Positions 24,169-32,907 of a DNA stretch of 64,000 nt are shown one piece after another. Made by a program: the position numbers and the translations under genes. The notes under the pieces were generated by a model, which did not search any database, was not told the DNA's origin, and worked only from the letters and a program-made list of their open reading frames with translations. The stretch's first letter is position 1. Each line of letters starts with the position of its first letter. The stretch comes from G965215145 sp965215145 (GTDB taxonomy: Bacteria > Bacteroidota > Rhodothermia > Rhodothermales > JANQRZ01): contig OZ244038.1 of assembly GCA_965215145.1 (NCBI GenBank), positions 2,108,001-2,172,000 on the forward strand, in the 5' to 3' direction.

Positions 24169-27100
24169 ATGCGTGCCCCCTCGTTCGTCCGCGCCCTCGC
24201 GCTCGCCGCGCTCGCCGTCGCCTGCTGCGTGCAGCCCGTCCAGGCCCAGGAGCTCTTCTGCGCCACCGTCCCCGGCCCCGACGCCGCCGGCCCGCCGCCG
24301 GCCCCGCCGCTGTGCCTCGACCAGGGGCCCTACCCCATCACGGCCGAGCGCACCGACCTCACCGCCCGCTACGTCGTCCGCGTCGTCAAGGACGACGCCT
24401 GCCAGACGGCCCTCACCCAGAGCGCCATCGACGACGCCCTCGACTACACCGTGGCGTTCTTCGCCGCCCACGGCGTCACCCTCGAGCCGGACTCCGCGCA
24501 GCGGGAGGTCTGCGACACCGGCCTCTACGAGAGCAGCGTCATCGCCGCCTTCAGCGACCTCCTCGCCACGGGCACCACGGCGGGCGCCGTGGACCTCTTC
24601 ATCGGCGGCCCGACGAGCGGGGGGGGGGTCGCCCGGGACATCCCCTCGGGGGCCATCGCCGTGGGGGGCGAGAACGTGGTGCCCGCGCCCGGCGGCGTCA
24701 TCAACGGGCCGAGCACGATCGTCCACGAGTTCGGGCACGCCTTCGGGCTCGAGCACACGTTCCTCTGCACGGGCGAGGTCTGCTGCCCGGACGGGTTCTG
24801 CGTCGAGACCCCCGCGGCGGGGGGCGGCTCTCTTCCGGACCTCCCCATCGTCGGGAGTGGGGAGTGTGCCGGCGGCTCCGGCGTCTCCTGCACCGAGGAG
24901 CCCGACGGGAGCAACTGCCTCGAGTGCGGGGACTTCGTCTGCGACACCCCCGCCGACCCCGGCTTCATCCCGTTCCAGGTCACGCCCTCGTGCGACTTCA
25001 CCAGCTCCAGCGTGATCTGCGAGCCGGAGTACGACCCGAGCACGACGAACGTCATGAGCTACAGCCGGTCGGACTGCCGGGACAACCTCACCCCCGGCCA
25101 GCTCGACCGCCTCACGACGGTCACGCTGCGCCACAACGCCGAGGTCACCCGGCGCCTCGTGCTCACCGACGACCTCTCGGTGTGCGGGTTCGCCTTCCGC
25201 GGCACGGAGGTCGTCGTGCCCCAGGGGATCACGCTGACCGTCGAGAACGAGCTCACGCTCGGGGCGGACGCGACGGGGCGCGCGGCGCGGCTCGTCGTCG
25301 AGGGCCGGCTCGCGGGGCAGGCCGGGAGCGAGATTGCGCTGGCCGAGGGGGCGGCGCTCGTCGTCACGGCGACGGGGGACGCCGCGGGCTTCCGCGGCAC
25401 GCTCGCGGCCTCCGGCGTGGGCGCCGACGGGGCGCCCTCGCGCGTGACGGTCGAGGCCGGCGGCCGGCTCCGGCTCGGGGCCGGCGTCGAGCACGCCTTC
25501 CTCGGCGGGGCCTCGTTCTTCAACCAGGGCGGCACCGTCACCCTCGGCACCGACGCCCACCTCCGCGTGGGCGTCCAGACCGGCCCCGGCGACGACTCCG
25601 CGGCCTCGTTCGAGGCCGGGCCCGGCGCCCGATTCTTCTTCGAGCAGGGGGCTGGCCTCGCCGTCTACGGCACGGCCCGCGTCGAGGGCACGGCGGCGGA
25701 CACCGTCTCGTTCCGGGGGATGACGAGCGGGGTCTCATGGGACGGCATCCTGCTGGAGGGGGACGGGAGCAGGGTCCAGCGGGCCTTCGTCTCCGGCGCC
25801 GAGGTCGGCGTTACGGTCCGTGCGCGCGATGTGGAGCTCCAGTTCACCCGGCTCCGGGGGAACGGGACCGGGGTGGCGAGCGACTTCGTGCCGTTCGCGC
25901 TCGACCCCCAGACGGGGGGGGCGGTCCGGAGCGATTTCGAGCTAAAGGACTCGTGGGTCGAGGCGAACGAGGGCGTCGGCGTCCTCGCCCGGAACGTCGA
26001 GATCACGGAGTTCGTCGCGTCCCTCGTCCGGGACAACGGGGGGCACGGGCTGCTCCTCTGGAACGCCGCGAGCCTCGACGTCTTCGACGTGGACTTCGAC
26101 CGGAACGGGGGCGGGACGGCCCCCGCCTCCGACGGCGTCCGGCTCCTCTTCGGCGCCGAACTCGACCTCGCTAATCGGATTGGTGACTCCGGCGAACTCG
26201 GAGCCGGCAACGACCGCGTGAGAAACAACGCCTTCCACGAGCTCTACGTCGGCGCCGACGCGAGCCTCTTCGTAGGGAAGGACGTGCCGGACGGGCTGGA
26301 CCTCGGGGGCCTCAACGTCATCCTCGACGACGCGCCGGCCGACAGCTCCTACCTCATCTACAACGCCTCCGGCGTCGAGGTCCTCGCTGAGCTCACGTAC
26401 TGGGGCAGCGAAGTCGGGCCGGACTCAACGGACTTTTTCGGGCCGGTGGACTACAAGCCCTTCCTCATCCTCGACCCCACCACCATCGTCCCCCAGCCGG
26501 GCAACGGGAGCTCGGGCGACGGCGGGCTGCGCCAGGCGATCCGGTCGGCGCGGCAGAGCCTCCAGGCCAACCCTGGCGCCCCCGGCGCGGCGGCCCTGAC
26601 GGCGCGGCTCTACGGGCTCCAGCGGCTCGACCGCACCGACGCCCTCGGCGAGCGCGCCCAGACGATGGCGCTCTTGGCGTGGCTCCGCGCGCCCATCGGG
26701 CAGGGCGGGCTCTCGGCGGCGCGGCAGGCCACGGCCGAGGAGGCGCTCCGGGCCGAGGTGACGGAGGCCGTGATCCGCGAGGATTACCCGGCAGCCGAGG
26801 CGCTGCTCGCGGCACACGCGGGGGCGGTGACGGACCCCGCGGTGGTCCGGTCGCTGGACTACGCCGCCGCCGTGGTGGACGAGCAGGCGGGGCGCTACGC
26901 CGCGGCGGCGGCGCGGTTGGAGACGGTGGCGCGGGGCGTGCCGAGCTCTAGGCTGGAGCGGGACCTCAACGGCATCGCCGGTATGATCGCGGCGAAGGGC
27001 GGGGGGGAGGCCGCGCAGGGTAACGATGGTGGCGACGCGGGTGGGACGGCGCTGCGTGCGGAGGAGGGCGTGGCCGAGGCGCCCGTTCTGGGTGCGGCGC

Positions 27101-27348
27101 GTCCGAACCCGACGGCGGGCACGACGGCGCTCCCGCTCGTGCTGCCGGCGGCGGCGCGCGTGGAGGCGGCGGCCTTCGACGTGCTCGGCCGGCGGGTAGC
27201 GCTCCTCCATGAGGGCCCGCTCGCGGCGGGGCGGCACCGGCTCGTGCTGGGGGCGGGGCTGCCGGCGGGGGTCTACGTCGTCCGCGCTGTGGTCGAGAGC
27301 GGGGCGAGTGCGGCCGTGCTCTCGCGGCGGGTGACGGTGATCGAGTAG
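24169..27348 (+). CDS. Secreted M43-type metalloprotease with beta-helix and T9SS domain
   Basis: From ATG 24169 the product is 1059 residues with a signal peptide ending at VQAQ. The zinc site HEFGHAFGLEH begins at residue 186, and a Met-turn (NVMSYSRSDCRDNLTPGQLD) follows, as in pappalysin/cytophagalysin (M43). Many cysteines lie in the catalytic domain. Residues about 350-760 look like a right-handed beta-helix (VVEGRLAGQ, VRARDVELQFTRLRGNGTGV). An alanine-rich helical part and a T9SS sorting domain (GAARPNPTAGTTALPLVLPA; GLPAGVYVVRA) end the protein. It should be an extracellular protease. A G10 tract lies at 24619-24628 in the catalytic domain. Confidence 0.85.
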   Translation: MRAPSFVRALALAALAVACCVQPVQAQELFCATVPGPDAAGPPPAPPLCLDQGPYPITAERTDLTARYVVRVVKDDACQTALTQSAIDDALDYTVAFFAAHGVTLEPDSAQREVCDTGLYESSVIAAFSDLLATGTTAGAVDLFIGGPTSGGGVARDIPSGAIAVGGENVVPAPGGVINGPSTIVHEFGHAFGLEHTFLCTGEVCCPDGFCVETPAAGGGSLPDLPIVGSGECAGGSGVSCTEEPDGSNCLECGDFVCDTPADPGFIPFQVTPSCDFTSSSVICEPEYDPSTTNVMSYSRSDCRDNLTPGQLDRLTTVTLRHNAEVTRRLVLTDDLSVCGFAFRGTEVVVPQGITLTVENELTLGADATGRAARLVVEGRLAGQAGSEIALAEGAALVVTATGDAAGFRGTLAASGVGADGAPSRVTVEAGGRLRLGAGVEHAFLGGASFFNQGGTVTLGTDAHLRVGVQTGPGDDSAASFEAGPGARFFFEQGAGLAVYGTARVEGTAADTVSFRGMTSGVSWDGILLEGDGSRVQRAFVSGAEVGVTVRARDVELQFTRLRGNGTGVASDFVPFALDPQTGGAVRSDFELKDSWVEANEGVGVLARNVEITEFVASLVRDNGGHGLLLWNAASLDVFDVDFDRNGGGTAPASDGVRLLFGAELDLANRIGDSGELGAGNDRVRNNAFHELYVGADASLFVGKDVPDGLDLGGLNVILDDAPADSSYLIYNASGVEVLAELTYWGSEVGPDSTDFFGPVDYKPFLILDPTTIVPQPGNGSSGDGGLRQAIRSARQSLQANPGAPGAAALTARLYGLQRLDRTDALGERAQTMALLAWLRAPIGQGGLSAARQATAEEALRAEVTEAVIREDYPAAEALLAAHAGAVTDPAVVRSLDYAAAVVDEQAGRYAAAAARLETVARGVPSSRLERDLNGIAGMIAAKGGGEAAQGNDGGDAGGTALRAEEGVAEAPVLGAARPNPTAGTTALPLVLPAAARVEAAAFDVLGRRVALLHEGPLAAGRHRLVLGAGLPAGVYVVRAVVESGASAAVLSRRVTVIE
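24619..24628 (+). repeat. G10 homopolymer in the metalloprotease gene
   Basis: Ten consecutive G bases encode part of SGGGVA, about 100 bases before the zinc-binding motif. A length change would remove the active site. Confidence 0.85.
27085..27340 (+). repeat. Long direct repeat copy 1 (T9SS domain coding)
   Basis: About 255 bases from GTTCTGGGTGCGGCGCG onward are nearly identical to 29035-29291. Both encode the T9SS sorting domain of neighbouring genes. Confidence 0.85.
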
Positions 27349-27411
27349 GCGACAGCGCGCGGCGGCCGGGCCGGACCGGGGCCGGCCGTCGCGGGTGCAA
27401 CCGGACGAGAC

Positions 27412-29301
27412 ATGGCGATGGTGACGATGCGAGCCGAGATGACGCGAGCCGAGACGGCGCTGCGGACGACGGCGGCGCTGCTGGCGCTCGTGCTGGCGGC
27501 GCCGGCGGCGTGGGCGCAGGGGCCGCCGGCGGGGCACGCCCCGCCCGAGGGGCTCGCCGCCGAGGCCGCGCTCTCGGCCGCCGCCGTGGAGCTGGAGCCC
27601 GGCGGGGAGGCGGCGCTGGCGCTCTCGGTGAAGAACGCGGGGGCGCTCCGGCTCCGGTGGTGCCTCGACTTCGACGACCCCTTGCAGCTCGGGGCGCCCC
27701 AGCGGCCGGACACCCTCGGGCGCGGGTGCGGCGTCCCCGGCGCGGTGCTCGCCGTCGTCGGGGAGGCGGACGTGGAGTACCTCCACGTCTTCGACGCCGA
27801 GGCGCTCCCGGACGGGCGGGTCTTCGTCGAGGACGGCAGCGCCGACGACACGTTCCGGTTCACCTCCGGGCTCCGGCCGGACCCGGCGCTGTGGCGGATG
27901 TACACGACGGGCAACGGGGACTACCGGGCCCTCTCCGGGGGGCTGGCGTGGATGCCGCCCGCGCTGGCGCCGGGGGGGCCGGGGGCCTACCCCGAGGGCA
28001 CGCTCTGGTGGCTCATCGCCGACTCCGAGCGCGTGGGGCCGGGGGAGTACGAGCAGCTCTATGTCGAGCTCGTCGAGGGCTCCTTCGCCGAGGGGGAGAA
28101 CGACGAGGGGCACCCCACGGGGCGCACCGTCACGCTCCCCCACGGGAGCCGCCACCCGGACCCCATCGAGGGGGGGGGGGGGGGGGGGCTCGGCCTCGCC
28201 TTCATACCCGACCCGCGCGAGGCCGGCGGCGGGCTCTTCTACTACCGCGGCAGCGGCGACCGCCTCCTCGCCGCCGACCTCACGGGGGCGGTCCCCGAGG
28301 GGTACCCCGCCGATCTGCTCGCCGTGCAGGCCGACCCGGTAACGCGCGTGCTCAGCCTCGACGCCCACGGCCGCCCGGCCGGGAGCGCCCCGGCGGACTC
28401 CGCGGGGCCGGTGGGGGTGCGGGTGGAGGTGCTGGAGGTGAGCCGGGTGATCTACTCCGGGGACAACCGCGCGCTCGTGACCGACCGCTGGGCCCGGACC
28501 GAAGGCCCAGACGGGGAGGGGCCGCATCCGGCGGCGGGTCCGGGCTCGGCGACGCCGTTGCACCTGGAGGGGACGTCGCCGCCGGACTACGGGGGGACGC
28601 GCTACGTCTCGACGCTCTACGGGCTGGCGCGGAGCCGGCGGGCGCCGAACGACGCGGTCTACGCGACGGCGGTGATCGCGCCGTCGTGGGCGGGGAACGT
28701 GACCGAGGAGGTGTTCGCCGTGCGGCCGACGCCGCTGTCGCCGCCGTGGCTCCACGTGCTCGCGCCGGAGGGAGACGAGGGCGGGATCGACAGCACGGGG
28801 TGGGGCGGGGTGCTCGCGCCCGGCGAGGGGGCGGAGGTCCGGCTACTCGTGCGGGCGGTCGCGGCGGACGGGGAGCCGCTGCCGCCGGGGCAGTACCGGG
28901 TGGCGGTGTGGGTCGAGGGGGAGGCGGTCGAGAGCGGGGAGGCCGGGGTAGGCCCGCTGGCGGCGGTGCCGCTAGTGCTGACGGTGACGGGTTCGACGGC
29001 CGAGGAGGGCGAGGCGCCCCTCCCATCGAAAGCCGTTCTGGGTGCGGCGCGTCCGAACCCGACGGCGGGGACGACGGCGCTCCCGCTCGTGCTGCCGGCG
29101 GCGGCGACGGTGGAGGCGGCGGCGTTCGACGTGCTGGGGCGGCGGGTGGCGCTCCTCCACGAGGGCGTGCTCGGAGCGGGGCGGCACCGGCTCGTGCTGG
29201 GGGCGGGGCTCCCGGCGGGGGTCTACGTCGTCCGCGCCCGCGTCGAGAGCACTTCCGGCGCGGCGGCCGTGCTCTCGCGGCGGGTGACGGTCGTGGAATG
29301 A
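27412..29301 (+). CDS. Secreted protein with T9SS sorting domain and a 19-G tract
   Basis: The 629-residue product starts at ATG 27412 and has a signal peptide (TTAALLALVLAAPAAWAQ). The central part is beta-rich with no family I recognise; it contains choice-of-anchor-like segments. The C-terminus is a T9SS type A domain almost identical, in bases as well, to that of the preceding metalloprotease gene. A run of 19 G at 28170-28188 encodes six glycines in frame. Any gain or loss not a multiple of three would truncate the protein and remove the sorting domain. It lies 63 bases after the metalloprotease gene; the two are probably a cargo operon. Confidence 0.75.
   Translation: MAMVTMRAEMTRAETALRTTAALLALVLAAPAAWAQGPPAGHAPPEGLAAEAALSAAAVELEPGGEAALALSVKNAGALRLRWCLDFDDPLQLGAPQRPDTLGRGCGVPGAVLAVVGEADVEYLHVFDAEALPDGRVFVEDGSADDTFRFTSGLRPDPALWRMYTTGNGDYRALSGGLAWMPPALAPGGPGAYPEGTLWWLIADSERVGPGEYEQLYVELVEGSFAEGENDEGHPTGRTVTLPHGSRHPDPIEGGGGGGLGLAFIPDPREAGGGLFYYRGSGDRLLAADLTGAVPEGYPADLLAVQADPVTRVLSLDAHGRPAGSAPADSAGPVGVRVEVLEVSRVIYSGDNRALVTDRWARTEGPDGEGPHPAAGPGSATPLHLEGTSPPDYGGTRYVSTLYGLARSRRAPNDAVYATAVIAPSWAGNVTEEVFAVRPTPLSPPWLHVLAPEGDEGGIDSTGWGGVLAPGEGAEVRLLVRAVAADGEPLPPGQYRVAVWVEGEAVESGEAGVGPLAAVPLVLTVTGSTAEEGEAPLPSKAVLGAARPNPTAGTTALPLVLPAAATVEAAAFDVLGRRVALLHEGVLGAGRHRLVLGAGLPAGVYVVRARVESTSGAAAVLSRRVTVVE
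28170..28188 (+). repeat. G19 homopolymer (candidate phase-variation tract)
   Basis: Nineteen G bases in the middle of the coding region, the longest homopolymer in the window. Confidence 0.9.
29035..29291 (+). repeat. Long direct repeat copy 2 (T9SS domain coding)
   Basis: Second copy of the repeat at 27085-27340. The spacing of about 1.95 kb would allow recombination that fuses the two cargo genes. Confidence 0.85.
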
Positions 29302-29327
29302 GGGGGTCGGGGGAGGCGCGTTGGCGG

Positions 29328-29335
29328 TAGCTTCC
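29328..29335 (+). promoter_or_regulatory. GTANNTTNC promoter-like element (permease)
   Basis: GGTAGCTTCC lies 23 bases before the ATG of the LolC/E-like gene. Confidence 0.45.
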
Positions 29336-29358
29336 GCCCCCTCGCCCCCCTCCGCCGC

Positions 29359-30612
29359 ATGCCCGCCCCGTTCGAGCGCTTCGTCGCCCTCCGCTACCTC
29401 CGCGGCGCCGAGGGCCGTACCGGCGGTGGTCGGTTCTTGCGGTTCGTGACGGTTGTGGCCGTCGGAGGGGTGGCCGTTGGGGTGGCGGCGCTGCTGCTCT
29501 CGCTGATGATCGTGCGGGGGTTCAGCCGCGAGATCGAGTCGAAGATCGTCGGGTTCGGCGGGCACGTCCGGGTCGAGAACTACCTCGACGCGCCGCTCGG
29601 CGGGTCCGACACGCTCGCGGCGCGGCTGGCGGCGTTCGAGGGGGTCGAGGAGGTGGTCCCCGTGGCGAGCGGGTTCGTCCTGCTGCGCACCGGCGGCGCG
29701 GCCGGGGGGATCGAGGGGGTGGTGGTCAACGGGGTCCCCGAGGGGAGTCAGCCGTTTTTGCAAGAGCGCATCGAAACGGGCACGTTCGCGCTCACGCCCG
29801 ACGCCGAGGGCCGCGCGGGCGTCGTCGTCGGGGCGCCGCTGGCGGCCCGCCTCGGCCTCCGCGTCGGGGACCGCGTCGTGGGCCTCGCCATGCGGGACTA
29901 CGCCGGCGGCGCGGCGATGGCCCGGCCCCGCGTCGTCGGCCTCCGCGTCGCCGGGGTCTACGAGACCGGCCTCGCCGACTTCGACGAGACCTTCGCCTAC
30001 ACCGACCTCGGCGCCGCGCGCCGCCTCCTCGGTCTCGACGGCGACGAGGTCTCCCGCTACGACCTCACCCTCGCCGACATCCGGCAGGCCGAGCCTACCG
30101 CGCTCGCCGTCGGCGACGAGCTCGGGCTGCCGGTCCTGGCGCGCTCGATCTACCGCGTGCAGGCGAACCTCTTCGCGTGGGTGAACCTCCAGCAGAGCAT
30201 CATCCCGCTGGTGATCGGGGTGATCGTGCTGGTCGCCGCGTTCAACATCGTCGGGACGCTGCTGATGCTGATCCTAGAGAAAACCCGCGAGATCGGGGTG
30301 CTCCGCGCGATGGGGGCGGGGGCCGGCGGCGTGCGGCGGCTGTTCGTCAGGCTCGGGTTCCTCGTCGGGCTCGTGGGGACGGGGCTCGGGCTGGGGCTCG
30401 CGCTGGGGCTCGGGCTCCTGCAACAGCGGTTCGGGATCATCCCGCTCCCGCAGGAGGCGTACTACATCGACACGGCCCCCGTCGAACTCGCCCCGCTCGA
30501 CTTCGTACTGGTGGCGGCGGTGGCGCTCGCGCTCTGCACGCTGGCGGCGTACGTCCCCGCCCGCGTCGCCGCGCGGATCGAGCCCGTCCGCACGATCCGG
30601 TTCGCCGCTTGA
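29359..30612 (+). CDS. ABC transporter permease, LolC/LolE (FtsX) family
   Basis: The 417-residue protein has the LolC/E layout. There is a short N-terminus (FERFVALRYLRG), one membrane helix (VAVGGVAVGVAALLLSLMIV) followed by RGFSREIESKIVGFGGHVRV, and a periplasmic domain of about 200 residues. Three C-terminal helices contain IVLVAAFNIVGTLLMLILEK and TREIGVLRAMGAG, the FtsX coupling motif. LolCDE extracts lipoproteins from the inner membrane. The ATPase gene is not adjacent. A CCGTTTTTGCAA variant word lies inside at 29752. Confidence 0.85.
   Translation: MPAPFERFVALRYLRGAEGRTGGGRFLRFVTVVAVGGVAVGVAALLLSLMIVRGFSREIESKIVGFGGHVRVENYLDAPLGGSDTLAARLAAFEGVEEVVPVASGFVLLRTGGAAGGIEGVVVNGVPEGSQPFLQERIETGTFALTPDAEGRAGVVVGAPLAARLGLRVGDRVVGLAMRDYAGGAAMARPRVVGLRVAGVYETGLADFDETFAYTDLGAARRLLGLDGDEVSRYDLTLADIRQAEPTALAVGDELGLPVLARSIYRVQANLFAWVNLQQSIIPLVIGVIVLVAAFNIVGTLLMLILEKTREIGVLRAMGAGAGGVRRLFVRLGFLVGLVGTGLGLGLALGLGLLQQRFGIIPLPQEAYYIDTAPVELAPLDFVLVAAVALALCTLAAYVPARVAARIEPVRTIRFAA
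29752..29763 (+). repeat. CCGTTTTTGCAA word (variant, forward)
   Basis: Single-mismatch copy within the permease gene, encoding PFLQ. Confidence 0.6.
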
Positions 30613-30615
30613 GTA

Positions 30616-30672
30616 TTGCGTGGTGCGTGTTACGTGTTGAGCGGCATCGAACACGCAATACGCACCACGCAA
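30616..30672. repeat. Interspersed hairpin repeat, GCGTGGTGCGT family, copy 1
   Basis: TTGCGTGGTGCGTGTTACG and its near complement (ATACGCACCACGCAA) flank a short loop between the permease and peroxiredoxin genes. Related units lie at 41911-41968 and 44949-45041. Confidence 0.8.
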
Positions 30673-30706
30673 CAGATGTCCCCTCCCATCCCTCACCCCT
30701 CCACCG

Positions 30707-31183
30707 ATGGCCGTCCAGACCGGGCAGCAAGCCCCCGACTTCACCCTCCCCACCTCCGACACGCAGCGGTGGGCGCTCGCCGAGCACCGGGGCAACCCCG
30801 TCGTGCTGCTGTTCTTCCCCGGCGCCTTCACGAGCGTCTGCACCGACGAGCTCAACGCCGTCAGCAACACCCTCGACGACTACACCGGCTCCGGCGCCGA
30901 GGTCGTCGGGATCTCGACGGACTCGCCCTTCGCGCAGGCCGAGTTCAAGAAGGCGAACGACCTGAAGATGACGCTGCTCAGCGACCACGACGCCTCCGTC
31001 TCGGAGCGCTTCGGGGCGAAGTACGACCACGACTTCACCGACATGAACCTCGACCGGATCTCGAAGCGGGCCGCCTTCGTGATCGACGGCGACGGCACGG
31101 TCCGCTACGCCGAGGTCCTCGAGAACGCCGGCAAGCAGCCCGACCTCGACGCCGTCAAGCGGACGCTCCGCGAGCTTGGCTGA
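30707..31183 (+). CDS. Peroxiredoxin (AhpE/TSA-like)
   Basis: The 158-residue product has the thioredoxin-fold peroxiredoxin pattern: GQQAPDFTLPTSDTQ, then the active site PGAFTSVCTDELNAV with the peroxidatic cysteine, then EVVGISTDSPFAQAEFKK and RAAFVIDGDGTVRYAEV. No second cysteine is apparent, so it is probably a 1-Cys or AhpE-type enzyme. It reduces peroxides in the cytoplasm. It stands alone between a hairpin repeat and a membrane protein gene. Confidence 0.9.
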   Translation: MAVQTGQQAPDFTLPTSDTQRWALAEHRGNPVVLLFFPGAFTSVCTDELNAVSNTLDDYTGSGAEVVGISTDSPFAQAEFKKANDLKMTLLSDHDASVSERFGAKYDHDFTDMNLDRISKRAAFVIDGDGTVRYAEVLENAGKQPDLDAVKRTLRELG

Positions 31184-31210
31184 GGGGCCACGCGGTGGAG
31201 GAGGGGGCGG

Positions 31211-31218
31211 TAAGTTCC
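31211..31218 (+). promoter_or_regulatory. GTANNTTNC promoter-like element
   Basis: GGTAAGTTCC ends 24 bases before the ATG at 31243. Confidence 0.45.
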
Positions 31219-31242
31219 GTACGCTCCCGCCCCTCGTACCCG

Positions 31243-31896
31243 ATGGTCCGCCTGCTCCTGCTCGCCTCCCTCTGCGGCTCCGCCGCCTCGCCGGTCGCCG
31301 CGCAGTTCGTCCCACTCGCCGACTCCGCCGCCTACCTCCGGCTCGACGAGGCCGCGCTCGACGCCTACGCCGAGCAGCGGCTTGGCCTCCAGCTCCGCGA
31401 CCGCACGGTCTTCCCGTGGACCGGCGCCAGCGAGCGGACGCTGGCCGCACACTGGTGGATCGCGCAGCGCGGCGAGGAGCGACTCGGCGAGGCCGAGGCG
31501 TACCTGCTGGCCGGGTTACCCGATGCCGCGGAGGCCGCCCGGCGGAAGCTCCGCGCCGCCCGGCTGAAGCAGTGGGCCGGGCTCGGGGTCGGGATGGCCG
31601 GGGCGGTGCTGCTCGGGTTGGGCGCGGAGCCGATCTTTGTAGGGGAGCAGCTCATTGAGGGGACAGGCACGACGGGGCCGGACGGGGAGTTCGTCCCGCC
31701 GCAGTACGAGGACCCGGAGCCGCGGCCGGTGCTGCTCGGTGCCGGCACGGGGCTGCTCATCGCGGGGGGCGTGACGTTCACGCTGGGGATGCGGCAGCGG
31801 CGGCGGACGGTGCGCCCGCTGCGGGACCTCGTGCCGGGCTTCGGGGCGCGCAACGCCGCGCTGACCGACGCGCTAGTCGACCCCGCGGCGGACTGA
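31243..31896 (+). CDS. Exported membrane protein of unknown function
   Basis: The 217-residue product has a signal peptide (LLLLASLCGSAASPVAAQ) and two later hydrophobic helices (AGLGVGMAGAVLLGLGAE; VLLGAGTGLLIAGGVTFTLG). Between them is a short loop rich in proline and acidic residues. The layout resembles the C-terminal half of the PEGA protein at 3268 but shows no PEGA repeat. I recognise no family. The pta gene follows after 33 bases. Confidence 0.6.
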   Translation: MVRLLLLASLCGSAASPVAAQFVPLADSAAYLRLDEAALDAYAEQRLGLQLRDRTVFPWTGASERTLAAHWWIAQRGEERLGEAEAYLLAGLPDAAEAARRKLRAARLKQWAGLGVGMAGAVLLGLGAEPIFVGEQLIEGTGTTGPDGEFVPPQYEDPEPRPVLLGAGTGLLIAGGVTFTLGMRQRRRTVRPLRDLVPGFGARNAALTDALVDPAAD

Positions 31897-31912
31897 GCGC
31901 TCGCGCTTAATT

Positions 31913-31924
31913 CTGTTATTGCAA
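31913..31924 (+). repeat. CTGTTATTGCAA word, copy 4 (forward)
   Basis: Exact core copy ending five bases before the pta start codon. Confidence 0.85.
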
Positions 31925-31929
31925 CCCAA

Positions 31930-32907
31930 ATGAACCTGGCCGGCAAGGCGCGACCTCTGAACCGACGAATCGTCTTCCCCGAGGGGGAGGACCCGCGGGC
32001 GATCCGTGCCGCCGCGCGCCTCTCGCACGAGGGCGTCGTCCGCCCCGTCCTGCTTGGCCGTGAGGGCGCCGTCCACGAGGCCGCGGCGCGGGAGGGCGTC
32101 GTGCTGCCCCAGGCCATCCGCATCGTCGACCCGGCCCGGTCGGATCGGGGCGGGGACTTCGCACGCGAGCTGTTCAACCTCCGCCGCCACCGGGGGATGA
32201 CGTTCGAGCGCGCGCACGAGGCCGTCCGGGACCCCCTGTACCTCGGGGCGCTGATGGTCCGACGGGGCGAGGCCGACGGGAGCGTGGCCGGCGCCACCCA
32301 CGCCACCGCCGACGTCCTCCGCGCCGCGATCCAGGTCATCGGCGTCGCGCCGGGCGCGACGCTCGTGTCGAGCTTCTTCTTGATGGTCCTCCGCGACGGC
32401 CGCGCGGTGACGTTCGCCGACTGCGGCGTCGTGCCGGACCCCGACGCGGAGGAGCTCGCGGCCATCGGGGCGGACGCAGCGCGGAGCCACCAGCTCGTAA
32501 CGGGTGAGGAGCCGCGGGTCGCGTTCCTGTCGTTCAGCACGAAGGGGAGCGCCGAGCACCCCCGCGTCGAGAAGGTCCGTCGCGCGACGGCGCTCGCGCA
32601 GGCCAGCAATCCCGAGCTTGCCATCGATGGGGAGCTCCAGTTCGACGCGGCGTTCGCGCCGGCCGTCGGCGAGCGGAAGGCGCCGGGCTCGCCGGTCGCC
32701 GGGCGGGCCAACGTGTTCGTCTTCCCCGACCTCGACGCCGGCAACCTCGGCTATAAGATCGCCCAGCGGATCGGCGGCGCCGAGGCGTTCGGCCCCGTCC
32801 TCCAGGGCCTCGCCCGCCCCGCCAACGACCTCTCGCGCGGGGCGACGTGGGAGGACATCGTGAACGTGGCCGCCATCACGGCCATCCAGTCCGGGGAGCG
32901 ACGATGA
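31930..32907 (+). CDS. pta: Phosphate acetyltransferase
   Basis: The 325-residue product is a compact Pta/PTB-type acyltransferase: RRIVFPEGEDPRAIRAAARL, DPLYLGALMVRRGEADGSVA then GATHATADVLRAA, FSTKGSAEHPRVEKV, and ANVFVFPDLDAGNLGYKIAQ then RIGGAEAFGPVLQGL. It interconverts acetyl-CoA and acetyl phosphate. Its stop overlaps the start of a macro-domain gene (ATGA), so the two are translationally coupled. No ackA is adjacent. Confidence 0.92.
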   Translation: MNLAGKARPLNRRIVFPEGEDPRAIRAAARLSHEGVVRPVLLGREGAVHEAAAREGVVLPQAIRIVDPARSDRGGDFARELFNLRRHRGMTFERAHEAVRDPLYLGALMVRRGEADGSVAGATHATADVLRAAIQVIGVAPGATLVSSFFLMVLRDGRAVTFADCGVVPDPDAEELAAIGADAARSHQLVTGEEPRVAFLSFSTKGSAEHPRVEKVRRATALAQASNPELAIDGELQFDAAFAPAVGERKAPGSPVAGRANVFVFPDLDAGNLGYKIAQRIGGAEAFGPVLQGLARPANDLSRGATWEDIVNVAAITAIQSGERR

